Origin: a virus
Virus record (IMG/VR): IMGVR_UViG_3300032265_000516
Span: 1 to 45,934 of that record
Direction: 5' to 3' (one strand)
Length of the DNA: 45,934 bases
Both the position numbers and the translations under genes were made by a program. Under the pieces are notes generated by a model. The model did no database searches and had not been told where the DNA came from. It saw only the letters and a program-made list of their open reading frames with translations. Positions 36,888-44,538 of the stretch are shown one piece after another. Position 1 is the stretch's first letter; every line of letters starts with the position of its first letter.

Positions 36888-37650
36888 AACGACTGATAAA
36901 ATGAAACGGGCATTTAGATTTTTCGTTTCGATCGATCATTTTTTTGTGCCACGCTAGATTTTTTTCAAATTTATTAGTAGTGCCATACTCAAATCTCATC
37001 TTGTTATACTCACTAGTTTCTATTAAATGATTTTTAATAACTACTTCTTTTTCAGATAAAGGAGTAATGTGTGCAATAGGTTGCCCGGCTTCTATAACAA
37101 ATCTATAGTCATGTTTAGGATGAATCATTATGTTAATATTAGTAGTCAATTGATACTTGTAACTTACTACTCCTGGTAATACAGTATAATCACTAACAGC
37201 ACTCATATTCCACGTTGGCTGAGTAAATGACCAATACACATTATCTTTTGTTTTTAGGAACCAAGGACTTTCAAATTTAATATGAAAGTGTCCATTCTCA
37301 ACAGGTAGAAATCCTGCCCATTGATGTGGATCATGACTTTGCGCGGGAGTAATATGGTCTGCAAATTGCCAGTTACATTCTCTGCTAGTAATGTGTATAG
37401 CAACATCTGACCACATAGGTAACATCACACCATGTTGAAAACTATCAATTAACCCGGGACATCCTTTCATTGTAGGTTGCTCGCCGAGTGTATTGTTTAA
37501 ACTAGGGTTTTGTGTATTATATGTTTTTGGTAATTTTTTCCACCAGTCCGGGTAATGCTTATTAGCATGTTCGATCGGAGAATATTTACAAACGTCTGGT
37601 CGGTCTGTAAAACAATCTAATACTATTTTGTTTCGTTTAAAAAAGAACAA
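36886..37650 (-). CDS. Hypothetical protein, 254 aa, TTG start
   Basis: The start is TTG (37650-37648), supported by GGAGAA 4 nt upstream and by its position one base after the stop of the preceding minus gene. The next in-frame Met is about 60 residues in and would cut off the aromatic N-terminal part. The protein is rich in Trp, His, Tyr and Pro, with the motif KYSPIEHANKHYPDWWKKLP near residues 22-41 and GCPGLIDSFQHGVMLPMWSD near 64-83. Similar 'YPDWWK.LP' proteins occur, as I recall, beside oxygenase and halogenase genes in marine T4-like phages, without assigned function. The beta-rich, His-rich pattern (HGVM; HFHIKFESPW) could suit a cupin-like fold, but that is only an impression. It converges on the terminator at 36861. 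Confidence 0.75.
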   Translation of the reverse strand: MFFFKRNKIVLDCFTDRPDVCKYSPIEHANKHYPDWWKKLPKTYNTQNPSLNNTLGEQPTMKGCPGLIDSFQHGVMLPMWSDVAIHITSRECNWQFADHITPAQSHDPHQWAGFLPVENGHFHIKFESPWFLKTKDNVYWSFTQPTWNMSAVSDYTVLPGVVSYKYQLTTNINIMIHPKHDYRFVIEAGQPIAHITPLSEKEVVIKNHLIETSEYNKMRFEYGTTNKFEKNLAWHKKMIDRNEKSKCPFHFISR

Positions 37651-37651
37651 G

Positions 37652-38302
37652 TTATTCTCCGTTTACAAACCGAAGATTTCCTGATATAGAAATTCGGTAT
37701 TCGTCTGAAGAATAAAACGGGTTTACGCTATGTGCTAGTGTTGACGGAAATAGTGCTAGTCGTCCTTCCCAGGTGCTGTCAACTGGTAAAACAAGACTAC
37801 AAAATTGTCCTAAAATATTAACATAGTGAAACGTAAATTTTGATGTTCTTGGCCCACCGCTGTTTACTGTAGGAAACACAGCATCTTCGTCTTCTAACTT
37901 GTATGGAATTTTCATCCAAATAACAAAACTCAACACTCCTGTATGCAAGTGAGGAGGATTAAACTCATGTTTCTTCTGATAGTTAACCCATAATTCTGTT
38001 AATTCTAGTTTATGATTTCCGACATGACTTCCGAATGTTTGATAATACTGATATCGATCTTCATATGCCTGCGCCATTTGAAGCATAAAAGGTTGTAAAA
38101 ACTCTATCATGTCATCCATTTTGTATTCTTTTTCCATATGCCCTAATAAGTTTTTATTATTAGGGACAGATTTAGAAAAATTTTCATTTTCTATTTTATT
38201 AAGATAATCACGTAACGGATTTAACACCGACTTTGGTAGATTACATGTTAATACACCAAAGTTAGGAGGGCTGTTAAAATCTACGATTGTTTCTTCTATC
38301 AT
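37652..38302 (-). CDS. 2OG-Fe(II) oxygenase-like protein (D)
   Basis: A 216-aa protein, first gene of the minus-strand pair, with a weak GGAAA SD. The central NPPHLHTGVLSFVIWMKIP segment and the C-terminal GRLALFPSTLAHSVNP....YRISISGN segment match the two halves of a phage 2OG-Fe(II) oxygenase core: first His motif, distal His after 'FPS.L.H.V.P', and the 2OG-binding Arg. The first motif aligns as HxH rather than HxD with the three oxygenases on the plus strand (39989, 40600, 42132), from which it is clearly diverged. The expected reaction is oxidation, usually hydroxylation, of an unknown substrate with 2-oxoglutarate and O2. Substrate and activity are not predictable from sequence. Confidence 0.65.
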   Translation of the reverse strand: MIEETIVDFNSPPNFGVLTCNLPKSVLNPLRDYLNKIENENFSKSVPNNKNLLGHMEKEYKMDDMIEFLQPFMLQMAQAYEDRYQYYQTFGSHVGNHKLELTELWVNYQKKHEFNPPHLHTGVLSFVIWMKIPYKLEDEDAVFPTVNSGGPRTSKFTFHYVNILGQFCSLVLPVDSTWEGRLALFPSTLAHSVNPFYSSDEYRISISGNLRFVNGE

Positions 38303-38359
38303 GTTATTTCCAGTAGTTAACTATATATCTGTTGACCCGCTATCAAGAAATAATCTTGG
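38303..38359. other. Divergent intergenic region
   Basis: The 104 bp between the diverging operons contain the sigma70-type promoter for the plus strand (listed separately). For the minus strand there is only a weak pair, TTGATA (38346-38341) and TATAGT (38325-38320), with a short 15-nt spacer. A GTTAAC palindrome (38316-38321) is also present. No operator-like long inverted repeat is evident. Confidence 0.4.
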
Positions 38360-38389
38360 TTGACAAAAGTTAGATAATTAAGTTATAAT
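38360..38389 (+). promoter_or_regulatory. Consensus sigma70-type promoter for the tailoring operon
   Basis: TTGACA (38360-38365) and TATAAT (38384-38389) are both perfect consensus hexamers, separated by 18 nt in an AT-rich spacer. The start point would be near 38396, leaving only about 10 nt, including AGGG (38397-38400), before the ATG at 38407. Host RNA polymerase should read it without phage factors, unlike the late-type sites of the fibre genes. Confidence 0.8.
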
Positions 38390-38406
38390 GTTACATAGGG
38401 ATCGAG

Positions 38407-39996
38407 ATGCCAAAAAAAATTGAAAAAGTTGTTATTGTAGGTGGTGGATCTGCTGGCTGGATGTCAGCGGCGCATCTTATTAAATTCTTTCCAAATTGGA
38501 ATATAACTGTTGTTGAAAGTCCAGATATTCCCATTGTCGGCGTAGGCGAAAGCACCTTAGGACAAATTCGTAATTGGACCAATGCGCTAGGGATCGATGA
38601 AAACGATTTTATGAAGCATACAAATGCATCATATAAGATGAGCATTAAATTTACTGATTTTTATAATAAAGATGCAGGATCGTTCCACTATCCTTTTGGA
38701 ATCCCAGTGTTCTATGATGCGCCAGAAGAACTACTAGAATGGCAAGCTAAAAAAGTAGTGTATCCGGATACGCCTGTTGAAGACTACGCCAGGACGTATT
38801 ATCCAATAATGCCTCTTGTTGAGAATAACAAATACACTAAAAATGAAGACGGCGACTTAGACGGGTTTAGAACTGATCTTAGCGTTGCGTATCATTTTGA
38901 TTCTGCATTGTTTGGCCAATGGCTTAAAACACACTTTTGCTTGCCAAAAGGTGTAAACAACATACGACAAACTGTAGTGAATATCCCAACGGACGAGAAT
39001 GGTATTAAACATTTAGAACTTAACAACGGAGAAATTGTTACAGCTGATTTGTTTATTGATTGCACAGGATGGAAAAGTTTACTTTTAGCAGAAACATTAA
39101 AAGAGCCATTTATATCATGGAATGACACATTGCCTAACAATAAGGCATGGGCTACGCAAGTTGATTATAAAAATATAGAAAAAGAATTAGAAGGTTATAC
39201 TAACTGCACTGCTATCGGAAATGGGTGGGTTTGGAATATACCACTATGGAGCAGATTAGGAACTGGCTATGTATATAGTGATAAATTTATCAGTGACGCT
39301 GATGCATTAGAAGAATTTAAACAACATCTTATGAGTGATAAGATGACTATTCCTCGAACTCGAGAAGAAGTCGATTCTTACTCATATAGAAATATTACTA
39401 TGCGTGTAGGTATACATGAACGCACATGGGTAAAAAATGTAGTTGCTATTGGTCTTAGTGCCGGATTTATTGAACCACTAGAAAGCAATGGATTATTCAC
39501 TGTTCATGAATTTTTATCTTCGTTAGTTAATACCCTTGAAAGAGATTATGTTACTCAATGGGATAAAGATGTGTATAATACTGCGTGTAAAGCTATGTAT
39601 ACTAATTTTTCTGAATTTGTAGCATTACATTATGCATTAAGTGTTAGAGATGACACACCTTATTGGAAGGCAGTAACTAGTAAGACTTATAGTTATGATC
39701 TAGTTCATAGAATTCCAACCACACATGTGGGATTTACAGATTTAGCAGATCGTAAATTATTTAAATTTGCACACGAAGGTGGTGGCGGCATTCATTGTAT
39801 TGCTACTGGTATGCATTATTTTGTATTGCATAGACAAAATTTAATGTATGCCGAAAACCATAGACAAGTTGATCCAAAATTAAGATGTGACGAGTTTGTT
39901 TTTAGAAGAAAATTCTTACAACAAAAATGGCAAGCAGTTGCAGATCGGTCTCCAACAATTTATCAATATTTAAAAGACAATATTCATAATGAATAA
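38407..39996 (+). CDS. Flavin-dependent (tryptophan-type) halogenase
   Basis: A 529-aa protein of normal family length. It has the FAD-binding GGGSAGW (G12-x-G14-x-x-G17), VGVGEST at 44-50, the lysine equivalent to catalytic Lys79 of PrnA (K77, in NASYKMSIKF), the halogenase signature WxWxIP (W274-V-W276-N-I278-P279), and EPLESNG (356-362), whose E359 matches the catalytic Glu of PrnA/RebH. All key residues are present, so it is probably active with FADH2, O2 and halide. A related enzyme, VirX1 from cyanophage Syn10, is known to be a halogenase that prefers iodide. The substrate here is unknown, and no flavin reductase gene is seen in the window. It is the first gene after the sigma70-type promoter and overlaps the next gene by 8 bp. 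Confidence 0.88.
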   Translation: MPKKIEKVVIVGGGSAGWMSAAHLIKFFPNWNITVVESPDIPIVGVGESTLGQIRNWTNALGIDENDFMKHTNASYKMSIKFTDFYNKDAGSFHYPFGIPVFYDAPEELLEWQAKKVVYPDTPVEDYARTYYPIMPLVENNKYTKNEDGDLDGFRTDLSVAYHFDSALFGQWLKTHFCLPKGVNNIRQTVVNIPTDENGIKHLELNNGEIVTADLFIDCTGWKSLLLAETLKEPFISWNDTLPNNKAWATQVDYKNIEKELEGYTNCTAIGNGWVWNIPLWSRLGTGYVYSDKFISDADALEEFKQHLMSDKMTIPRTREEVDSYSYRNITMRVGIHERTWVKNVVAIGLSAGFIEPLESNGLFTVHEFLSSLVNTLERDYVTQWDKDVYNTACKAMYTNFSEFVALHYALSVRDDTPYWKAVTSKTYSYDLVHRIPTTHVGFTDLADRKLFKFAHEGGGGIHCIATGMHYFVLHRQNLMYAENHRQVDPKLRCDEFVFRRKFLQQKWQAVADRSPTIYQYLKDNIHNE

Positions 39997-40603
39997 AATG
40001 TATCCTTTATTTCCGCAAGCAGTTTTTACTGCGGAAACATCGCGACCTAGATTTAATGATGTTATTGAATTTTGCAAAACATTAGAATATGGGCCAAATG
40101 GTGGTGGCAATTTTACAAGTTTAAATACAGATATTTTATCTCATCCTATGTTTGCTGAAATAAAATCTATGATTGAATCAGCTATACAAGAATACACTAC
40201 AAACGTAATGGAGTGGAAGGCTAATTTTTATATAATTCAATCATGGATTAATAAAAATCCCCCTAAGACTGCTCATCATGAGCACTATCACGCTAACAGT
40301 TTTATTAGCGGAGTCTTTTATCTTAAGCCATTAAGTCCTGATTTTTTATCGTTCGGCAGTGGACGACAGTTGACTCTTGCTCCTCCTACAGTAAATTTTA
40401 ATATGTGGAACAGTCAAAAATATGATTTGCCTCTTAGTGATAATATGATTGTGTTATTTCCATCTACGTTATTACATAGTGTTGGTGAAAATCGCACTTC
40501 TGAAGATCGTATGAGTTTAGCGTTCAACGTATTTTTAGAAGGTGTGCTAGGTGCAGAAAAAATAACTAGCCAATTACGATTAACTAAAAAGGTTATGGCA
40601 TGA
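39989..40603 (+). CDS. 2OG-Fe(II) oxygenase (A), PF13759-like
   Basis: A 204-aa protein. The listed start (MNKMYPLFP) overlaps the halogenase stop by 8 bp. The next Met at 39998 is equally plausible and would match MSDIYPLFS of its neighbour more closely. The core HHEHYHANSFISGVFYL (first metal motif) and NMIVLFPSTLLHSVGEN....RMSLAFNVF (distal His, then Arg) match the putative 2OG-Fe(II) oxygenase family common in T4-like marine phages. It is a close paralogue of the next gene and the two probably arose by tandem duplication. Substrate is unknown. Co-transcription with a halogenase suggests successive tailoring of one scaffold (inference). Confidence 0.8.
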   Translation: MNKMYPLFPQAVFTAETSRPRFNDVIEFCKTLEYGPNGGGNFTSLNTDILSHPMFAEIKSMIESAIQEYTTNVMEWKANFYIIQSWINKNPPKTAHHEHYHANSFISGVFYLKPLSPDFLSFGSGRQLTLAPPTVNFNMWNSQKYDLPLSDNMIVLFPSTLLHSVGENRTSEDRMSLAFNVFLEGVLGAEKITSQLRLTKKVMA

Positions 40604-41193
40604 GTGACATTTATCCATTGTTTTCTACACCTGTCTTTAAGACACATTTTGATAGGCCTCCAATTGACGAATTAATTAATTATTGTAAAAGTTCAGATAC
40701 TAGGGTAAACAAAGGTGGCAATTATACTAGTTTAAACAACTATGCATTGGACAATCCTGTATTTGCTGAATTGAGAACATTTATCGAAAATGCCATTAAT
40801 GAATATGCCGGTGCAATGGAGTGGCAAAATGAATTTTATATTACACAATCATGGTTTAACGTAAATCCTTCTGGAACAGCGCATCATGAACACTATCATT
40901 TAAACAGTATAGTAAGCGGAGTTTTTTATCTTACAGCAGGCTCTAACGATTTTCTAACGTTTCATAGCGGAAATAGGCCTTCAATTGGGTTAACTACTAA
41001 TTCGTTTAATATGATGAATGCACCTTCCTGGGACTTAGAAGTAGCTACAAATGATCTTGTATTATTTCCGTCGTCAGTGTTGCATAGCGTTAAACCAAAT
41101 AAAGAAAAATACGAAAGAATTAGTTTAGCATTTAACACTTTTGTTAAAGGCACACTAGGATTAAATGAAAATTTAACACATTTAAAATTATAA
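40600..41193 (+). CDS. 2OG-Fe(II) oxygenase (B), paralogue of A
   Basis: A 197-aa protein coupled to A by an ATGA overlap. It retains HHEHYHLNSIVSGVFYL and LVLFPSSVLHSVKPN....RISLAFNTF, so all expected metal and 2OG ligands are in place. The N-terminal Y-PLF-T-PVF opening is shared with A and the third paralogue at 42132. It diverges from A mainly in the loop between the two motifs (GNRPSIGLTTNSFNMMNAPSWDL), the usual place for substrate selectivity, so A and B may act on different positions or substrates (inference). Confidence 0.8.
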   Translation: MSDIYPLFSTPVFKTHFDRPPIDELINYCKSSDTRVNKGGNYTSLNNYALDNPVFAELRTFIENAINEYAGAMEWQNEFYITQSWFNVNPSGTAHHEHYHLNSIVSGVFYLTAGSNDFLTFHSGNRPSIGLTTNSFNMMNAPSWDLEVATNDLVLFPSSVLHSVKPNKEKYERISLAFNTFVKGTLGLNENLTHLKL

Positions 41194-41202
41194 AGAGAAA
41201 AT

Positions 41203-42135
41203 ATGAATAGAAATACTGCGTTTGTAATCAATGGTGGGGCTGGCAGAGTAATGTGTGCGATCCCTGCATTAGAAATGTATGAAAAAGAACATCCAGAGGA
41301 TGATTTTATAATCGTCGTTGAATTTTTTATTGATTTATTTAAAGGTCATCCTACCCTATATAAGAGATGCTATGACCATCATCACAGACATTTATATGAA
41401 GATAAGCTAAAAAACATGAATGTTTATTTTCCAGAATGTTATCATGTCTGGGAATATTTTAATCAGAAAGCATCTATTAGTCAGGCATTTGATATTTTGA
41501 TTAATAAACAAGGTATTAGAAAATTACCTATACCTACACTATCACTAAGCAACGAAGAATTACAAGGCGGTGCAGAAACTATTAAAACAATTAAGAAAGA
41601 TTTTCAAAATAAAAAAGCAGTTGTGTTCCAACCATTCGGCCGAGGATCTACATTAACACCGGGATCAATTAACAATGATCCTCAAGGCAGATCTTTTTCG
41701 ATGTCAGATGCTGTTCAAATTATTAGAAGATTGCAAAAGAAATATACAGTAATTGTAATGTCAGAAAATCAAATTGATTTCAAGTTGTTTGGAATTAAAG
41801 AAGTAGTTCCGCAACTTACAAATATGTCATTGCGCCGATGGATGGGTGTTATTAACTCCGCTGATTATTTCTTAGGATGTGATAGTGTAGGACAACATTT
41901 AGCAGTATCTCTAAACAAGCCATTAACTGTGGTGTTAGGCGGCACGTTTAAAGAAAATGTATCATATCCAGACTATGAAAAAATTAGTATTATCGATTTA
42001 GGCGAAGGCAAACGTATGTATGCTCCTATTAGAATGTGCTCTAGCGAAATAGCAGACACTAATAATGAAAGATTAATGGCATTAACTGAAGCTAATTTAA
42101 ATAAGATTATTACATCAATTGATAAAAATATATGA
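41203..42135 (+). CDS. GT9-like glycosyltransferase (heptosyltransferase fold)
   Basis: A 310-aa protein with AGAGAA upstream of the ATG. The first half has the INGGAGRVMCAIPALEMYEKEHP opening of GT-B enzymes that act on sugar nucleotides. The second half has KKAVVFQPFGRGS (about 145) and DYFLGCDSVGQHLAVSLNKPL (D227, S228, H232), then VVLGGTF, matching the GT9 / ADP-heptose:LPS heptosyltransferase C-terminal signature (D-S-G-x-x-H..A......L.G.T). The usual Gly after Asp-Ser is replaced by Val-Gly. It probably transfers a sugar to an acceptor made or modified by this operon. Donor and acceptor are unknown. It overlaps the next gene by 4 bp. Confidence 0.7.
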   Translation: MNRNTAFVINGGAGRVMCAIPALEMYEKEHPEDDFIIVVEFFIDLFKGHPTLYKRCYDHHHRHLYEDKLKNMNVYFPECYHVWEYFNQKASISQAFDILINKQGIRKLPIPTLSLSNEELQGGAETIKTIKKDFQNKKAVVFQPFGRGSTLTPGSINNDPQGRSFSMSDAVQIIRRLQKKYTVIVMSENQIDFKLFGIKEVVPQLTNMSLRRWMGVINSADYFLGCDSVGQHLAVSLNKPLTVVLGGTFKENVSYPDYEKISIIDLGEGKRMYAPIRMCSSEIADTNNERLMALTEANLNKIITSIDKNI

Positions 42136-42743
42136 CCCCATCAGAAATCTATCCTTTGTTTCCAAGTGTAGTTTATAAAAATTCACTTGATCGTAAATTA
42201 ACTTCAGAAGAGTTAGAGTTTATCTATTCTTCTGAAGTTTTTGAACAAAGTTTAGGTAATGAAATTTCAACAAGTAACTGGGTATTAGAAGATAGTGCTT
42301 TAAGTCAATTAAAAAAAGATTTGATGCAACATGTAAACATATATCTAAATGAAATTATGATGGTTGACGCTGAGTTATACATGACAAATTCATGGATAAA
42401 TGTAACTGAACATCAACGTCAACATGCTTTGCATAATCATAATAACAGTATAGTTAGCGGAGTATTTTATGTAAATGCTAGCGACAGCCAACCAAGCATT
42501 TCGTTCAATAGAATGGTTCCGCCGTTTTTCTTGCACATGCGGGCAAAACAATATACAATGTTTAACTCTATGGAATGGAACATTCCTATTGAAGATAATA
42601 ATATTATTATATTTCCTTCTCAATGTTTTCATTTCGTTAAACCAAACTTGACTAATAATCCACGAGTATCTATTGCATTTAATACATTTATTCGTGGAAA
42701 TATCGGCGGAGACGCTGAAGGTGCTGATTTAAATTTAAGGTAA
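42132..42743 (+). CDS. 2OG-Fe(II) oxygenase (C)
   Basis: A 203-aa protein starting in an ATGA overlap with the glycosyltransferase. It has the family opening IYPLFPSVVYKN, a first motif HALHNHNNSIVSGVFYV whose HNH aligns with HYH of A and B, and IIIFPSQCFHFVKPN....RVSIAFNTFIRG for the distal His and Arg. More diverged than A and B are from each other, it is placed after the glycosyltransferase rather than beside them. Expected activity is 2-oxoglutarate-dependent oxidation of an unknown substrate. Confidence 0.78.
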   Translation: MTPSEIYPLFPSVVYKNSLDRKLTSEELEFIYSSEVFEQSLGNEISTSNWVLEDSALSQLKKDLMQHVNIYLNEIMMVDAELYMTNSWINVTEHQRQHALHNHNNSIVSGVFYVNASDSQPSISFNRMVPPFFLHMRAKQYTMFNSMEWNIPIEDNNIIIFPSQCFHFVKPNLTNNPRVSIAFNTFIRGNIGGDAEGADLNLR

Positions 42744-42750
42744 AATTAAG

Positions 42751-44538
42751 ATGTCAACATGGATAGCTGGAATTACACGTGGGCATAACGCAAGCGTATG
42801 CTTACTTAAAGATGGAGAAGTTGTTTTTTCTTTAGAAGAAGAGCGACTTAGCCGGCAGAAGTATGACGGCGGCCCTCTTGCATGTATGGTAAAAATTTTA
42901 GAATATACTGACAAATTAGATTACCTTGTAATTGCACATACGCAAGCATTGTCAATAACTGCTGGTAGAATTGATTTTACTGGCGACGATATGTATACTG
43001 GCCTTGCTAGAAAACTAGGACTAATTGATCGTAAACTAGATATTTTTAATCACCCACAAGTTATAGATTTGTCATACAAGCATCACGCATTGCATGCCGC
43101 TTGTGCATTTTATCGTTCAGGGTGGGACGACGCAGTTGCGTTAGTAGTAGACGGCGCTGGAACATTTATTCCAATGACCTTAGAAGGCACTGAAGCAATG
43201 ACATGGGAAACTGAATCTATAATTAATTGTTCATATCCGGCTAAGTTTAAAACAATTTTCAAACACTATGGTGCAAAAGAAGTTATTAGCACAATGTTTA
43301 CAGAAGCTCCTTCAGATTTTATAGGTGAAGAAGGTGAAACACACTATGCAATTTTTACAGATCGTGCTGGAATTACAAAAACATACGAAGCAGTAACTCA
43401 ATATTGTGGTTGGAATTCAATTGAAGCTGGAAAAACTATGGGATTATTTCCTTACGGAAAACCGAACCCGTCTATTCCAAAACTGTTTGAAACAGACAGC
43501 ATGGAGCCATTGTCTAACAGAAATGTAGTATTACCTACATATCCAAATGGTGCTAAAGTTAATGCTGGCGCCTATGCAAGTTTAAAAGACTTCCCAGAAG
43601 AAGGCACTGACCCTACACTAATGCAAAATCGTAGAGACCTTGCTTATGCAGTGCAAACTCAAACACAAGATCAAGTATTAAATTTAATTTATAAAGCAGT
43701 AACATTGTCGGGAAAAAAGAGAGTGGTTATTTCCGGGGGCTATGGCCTTAATTGCGTAGCCAACTATTATTATTTAGATAAACTAAGAAAAGACGGTATT
43801 GAGCTCTATGTGGAACCTATCAGTAACGATTCTGGGACTGCTATAGGTGCTGCCTTGCTTGTATGGTATGAACAAACACAAAGCACTAGTATCGGTAAAC
43901 ATGACACATTATATCTTGGACCTAAGCATAATTATACTGTAGACCAAATAATAGATATTGCATCAAAATCTGAGGTTAGTATAGTTGATGCTACTTACAG
44001 CGATATTGTTAGTTTACTAATTAATAAAAATATTGTAACGTTATATCAGGGTTCAAGTGAAAACGGTCCTCGAGCTTTAGGAAACAGATCGGTGTTATTT
44101 GACCCACGATTTAAAGATGGCAAAGATTATGTTAACAATGTTAAACATCGTGAATATTTTAGACCGTTTGCCGGCAGTATTTTACAAGAACATGTGCATG
44201 AGTGGTTTGATCTACGAGGTATAGAAGACAGTCCGTTTATGATGTATGCAGTAAATTGCCAGCCAGGTATTGAAGAAAAGATCCCAAGCATTATACACGT
44301 AGATGGAACTTGTAGAATTCAAACAGTTACAGAAGAACAAAATTATCATTATTATAATTTAATCAAAACTTTTTACAACGAAACAGGATGTCCTATATTG
44401 TTCAACACTAGTTTTAATCTCGGAGGAGAGCCTTTAGTTGAGACTTTAGAAGATGCAATTTGGACTTTACAAAATTCTGATATCGAATATTTGTTTTTAC
44501 CAGAATTTAATAAATTAATTACAGTGAGCAACACATGA
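42751..44538 (+). CDS. NodU/CmcH-type O-carbamoyltransferase
   Basis: A 595-aa protein, normal length for the family. It has an N-terminal Kae1/actin-like domain with GHNASVCLLKDG (11-22), HHALHAA (111-117), VDGAG (133-137), SGGYGLNCVAN (328-338) and NDSGTAIGAA (about 361-370). A C-terminal domain starts with ENGPRALGNRS (437-447) and FNTSFNLGGEPLVE (about 551-564). These are the hallmark motifs of enzymes that use carbamoyl phosphate and ATP to carbamoylate hydroxyl groups (nodulation factor, cephamycin, tobramycin). Members are known in T4-like phages, and some phage-derived ones have been reported to carbamoylate 5-hydroxymethylcytosine in DNA. Here the substrate could be a sugar, a metabolite hydroxyl or a nucleobase. 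No hydroxymethylase gene is visible in this window. Confidence 0.88.
   Translation: MSTWIAGITRGHNASVCLLKDGEVVFSLEEERLSRQKYDGGPLACMVKILEYTDKLDYLVIAHTQALSITAGRIDFTGDDMYTGLARKLGLIDRKLDIFNHPQVIDLSYKHHALHAACAFYRSGWDDAVALVVDGAGTFIPMTLEGTEAMTWETESIINCSYPAKFKTIFKHYGAKEVISTMFTEAPSDFIGEEGETHYAIFTDRAGITKTYEAVTQYCGWNSIEAGKTMGLFPYGKPNPSIPKLFETDSMEPLSNRNVVLPTYPNGAKVNAGAYASLKDFPEEGTDPTLMQNRRDLAYAVQTQTQDQVLNLIYKAVTLSGKKRVVISGGYGLNCVANYYYLDKLRKDGIELYVEPISNDSGTAIGAALLVWYEQTQSTSIGKHDTLYLGPKHNYTVDQIIDIASKSEVSIVDATYSDIVSLLINKNIVTLYQGSSENGPRALGNRSVLFDPRFKDGKDYVNNVKHREYFRPFAGSILQEHVHEWFDLRGIEDSPFMMYAVNCQPGIEEKIPSIIHVDGTCRIQTVTEEQNYHYYNLIKTFYNETGCPILFNTSFNLGGEPLVETLEDAIWTLQNSDIEYLFLPEFNKLITVSNT

Noticed and set aside
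38332-38360. TTGACC (38332-38337) as a -35 box
   Set aside because: No -10-like hexamer at 16-18 nt; the TTGACA/TATAAT pair downstream is complete.
38391-38645. 84-aa minus-strand frame over the halogenase start
   Set aside because: Covers the FAD-binding motif of the halogenase on the other strand and would run against the consensus promoter.
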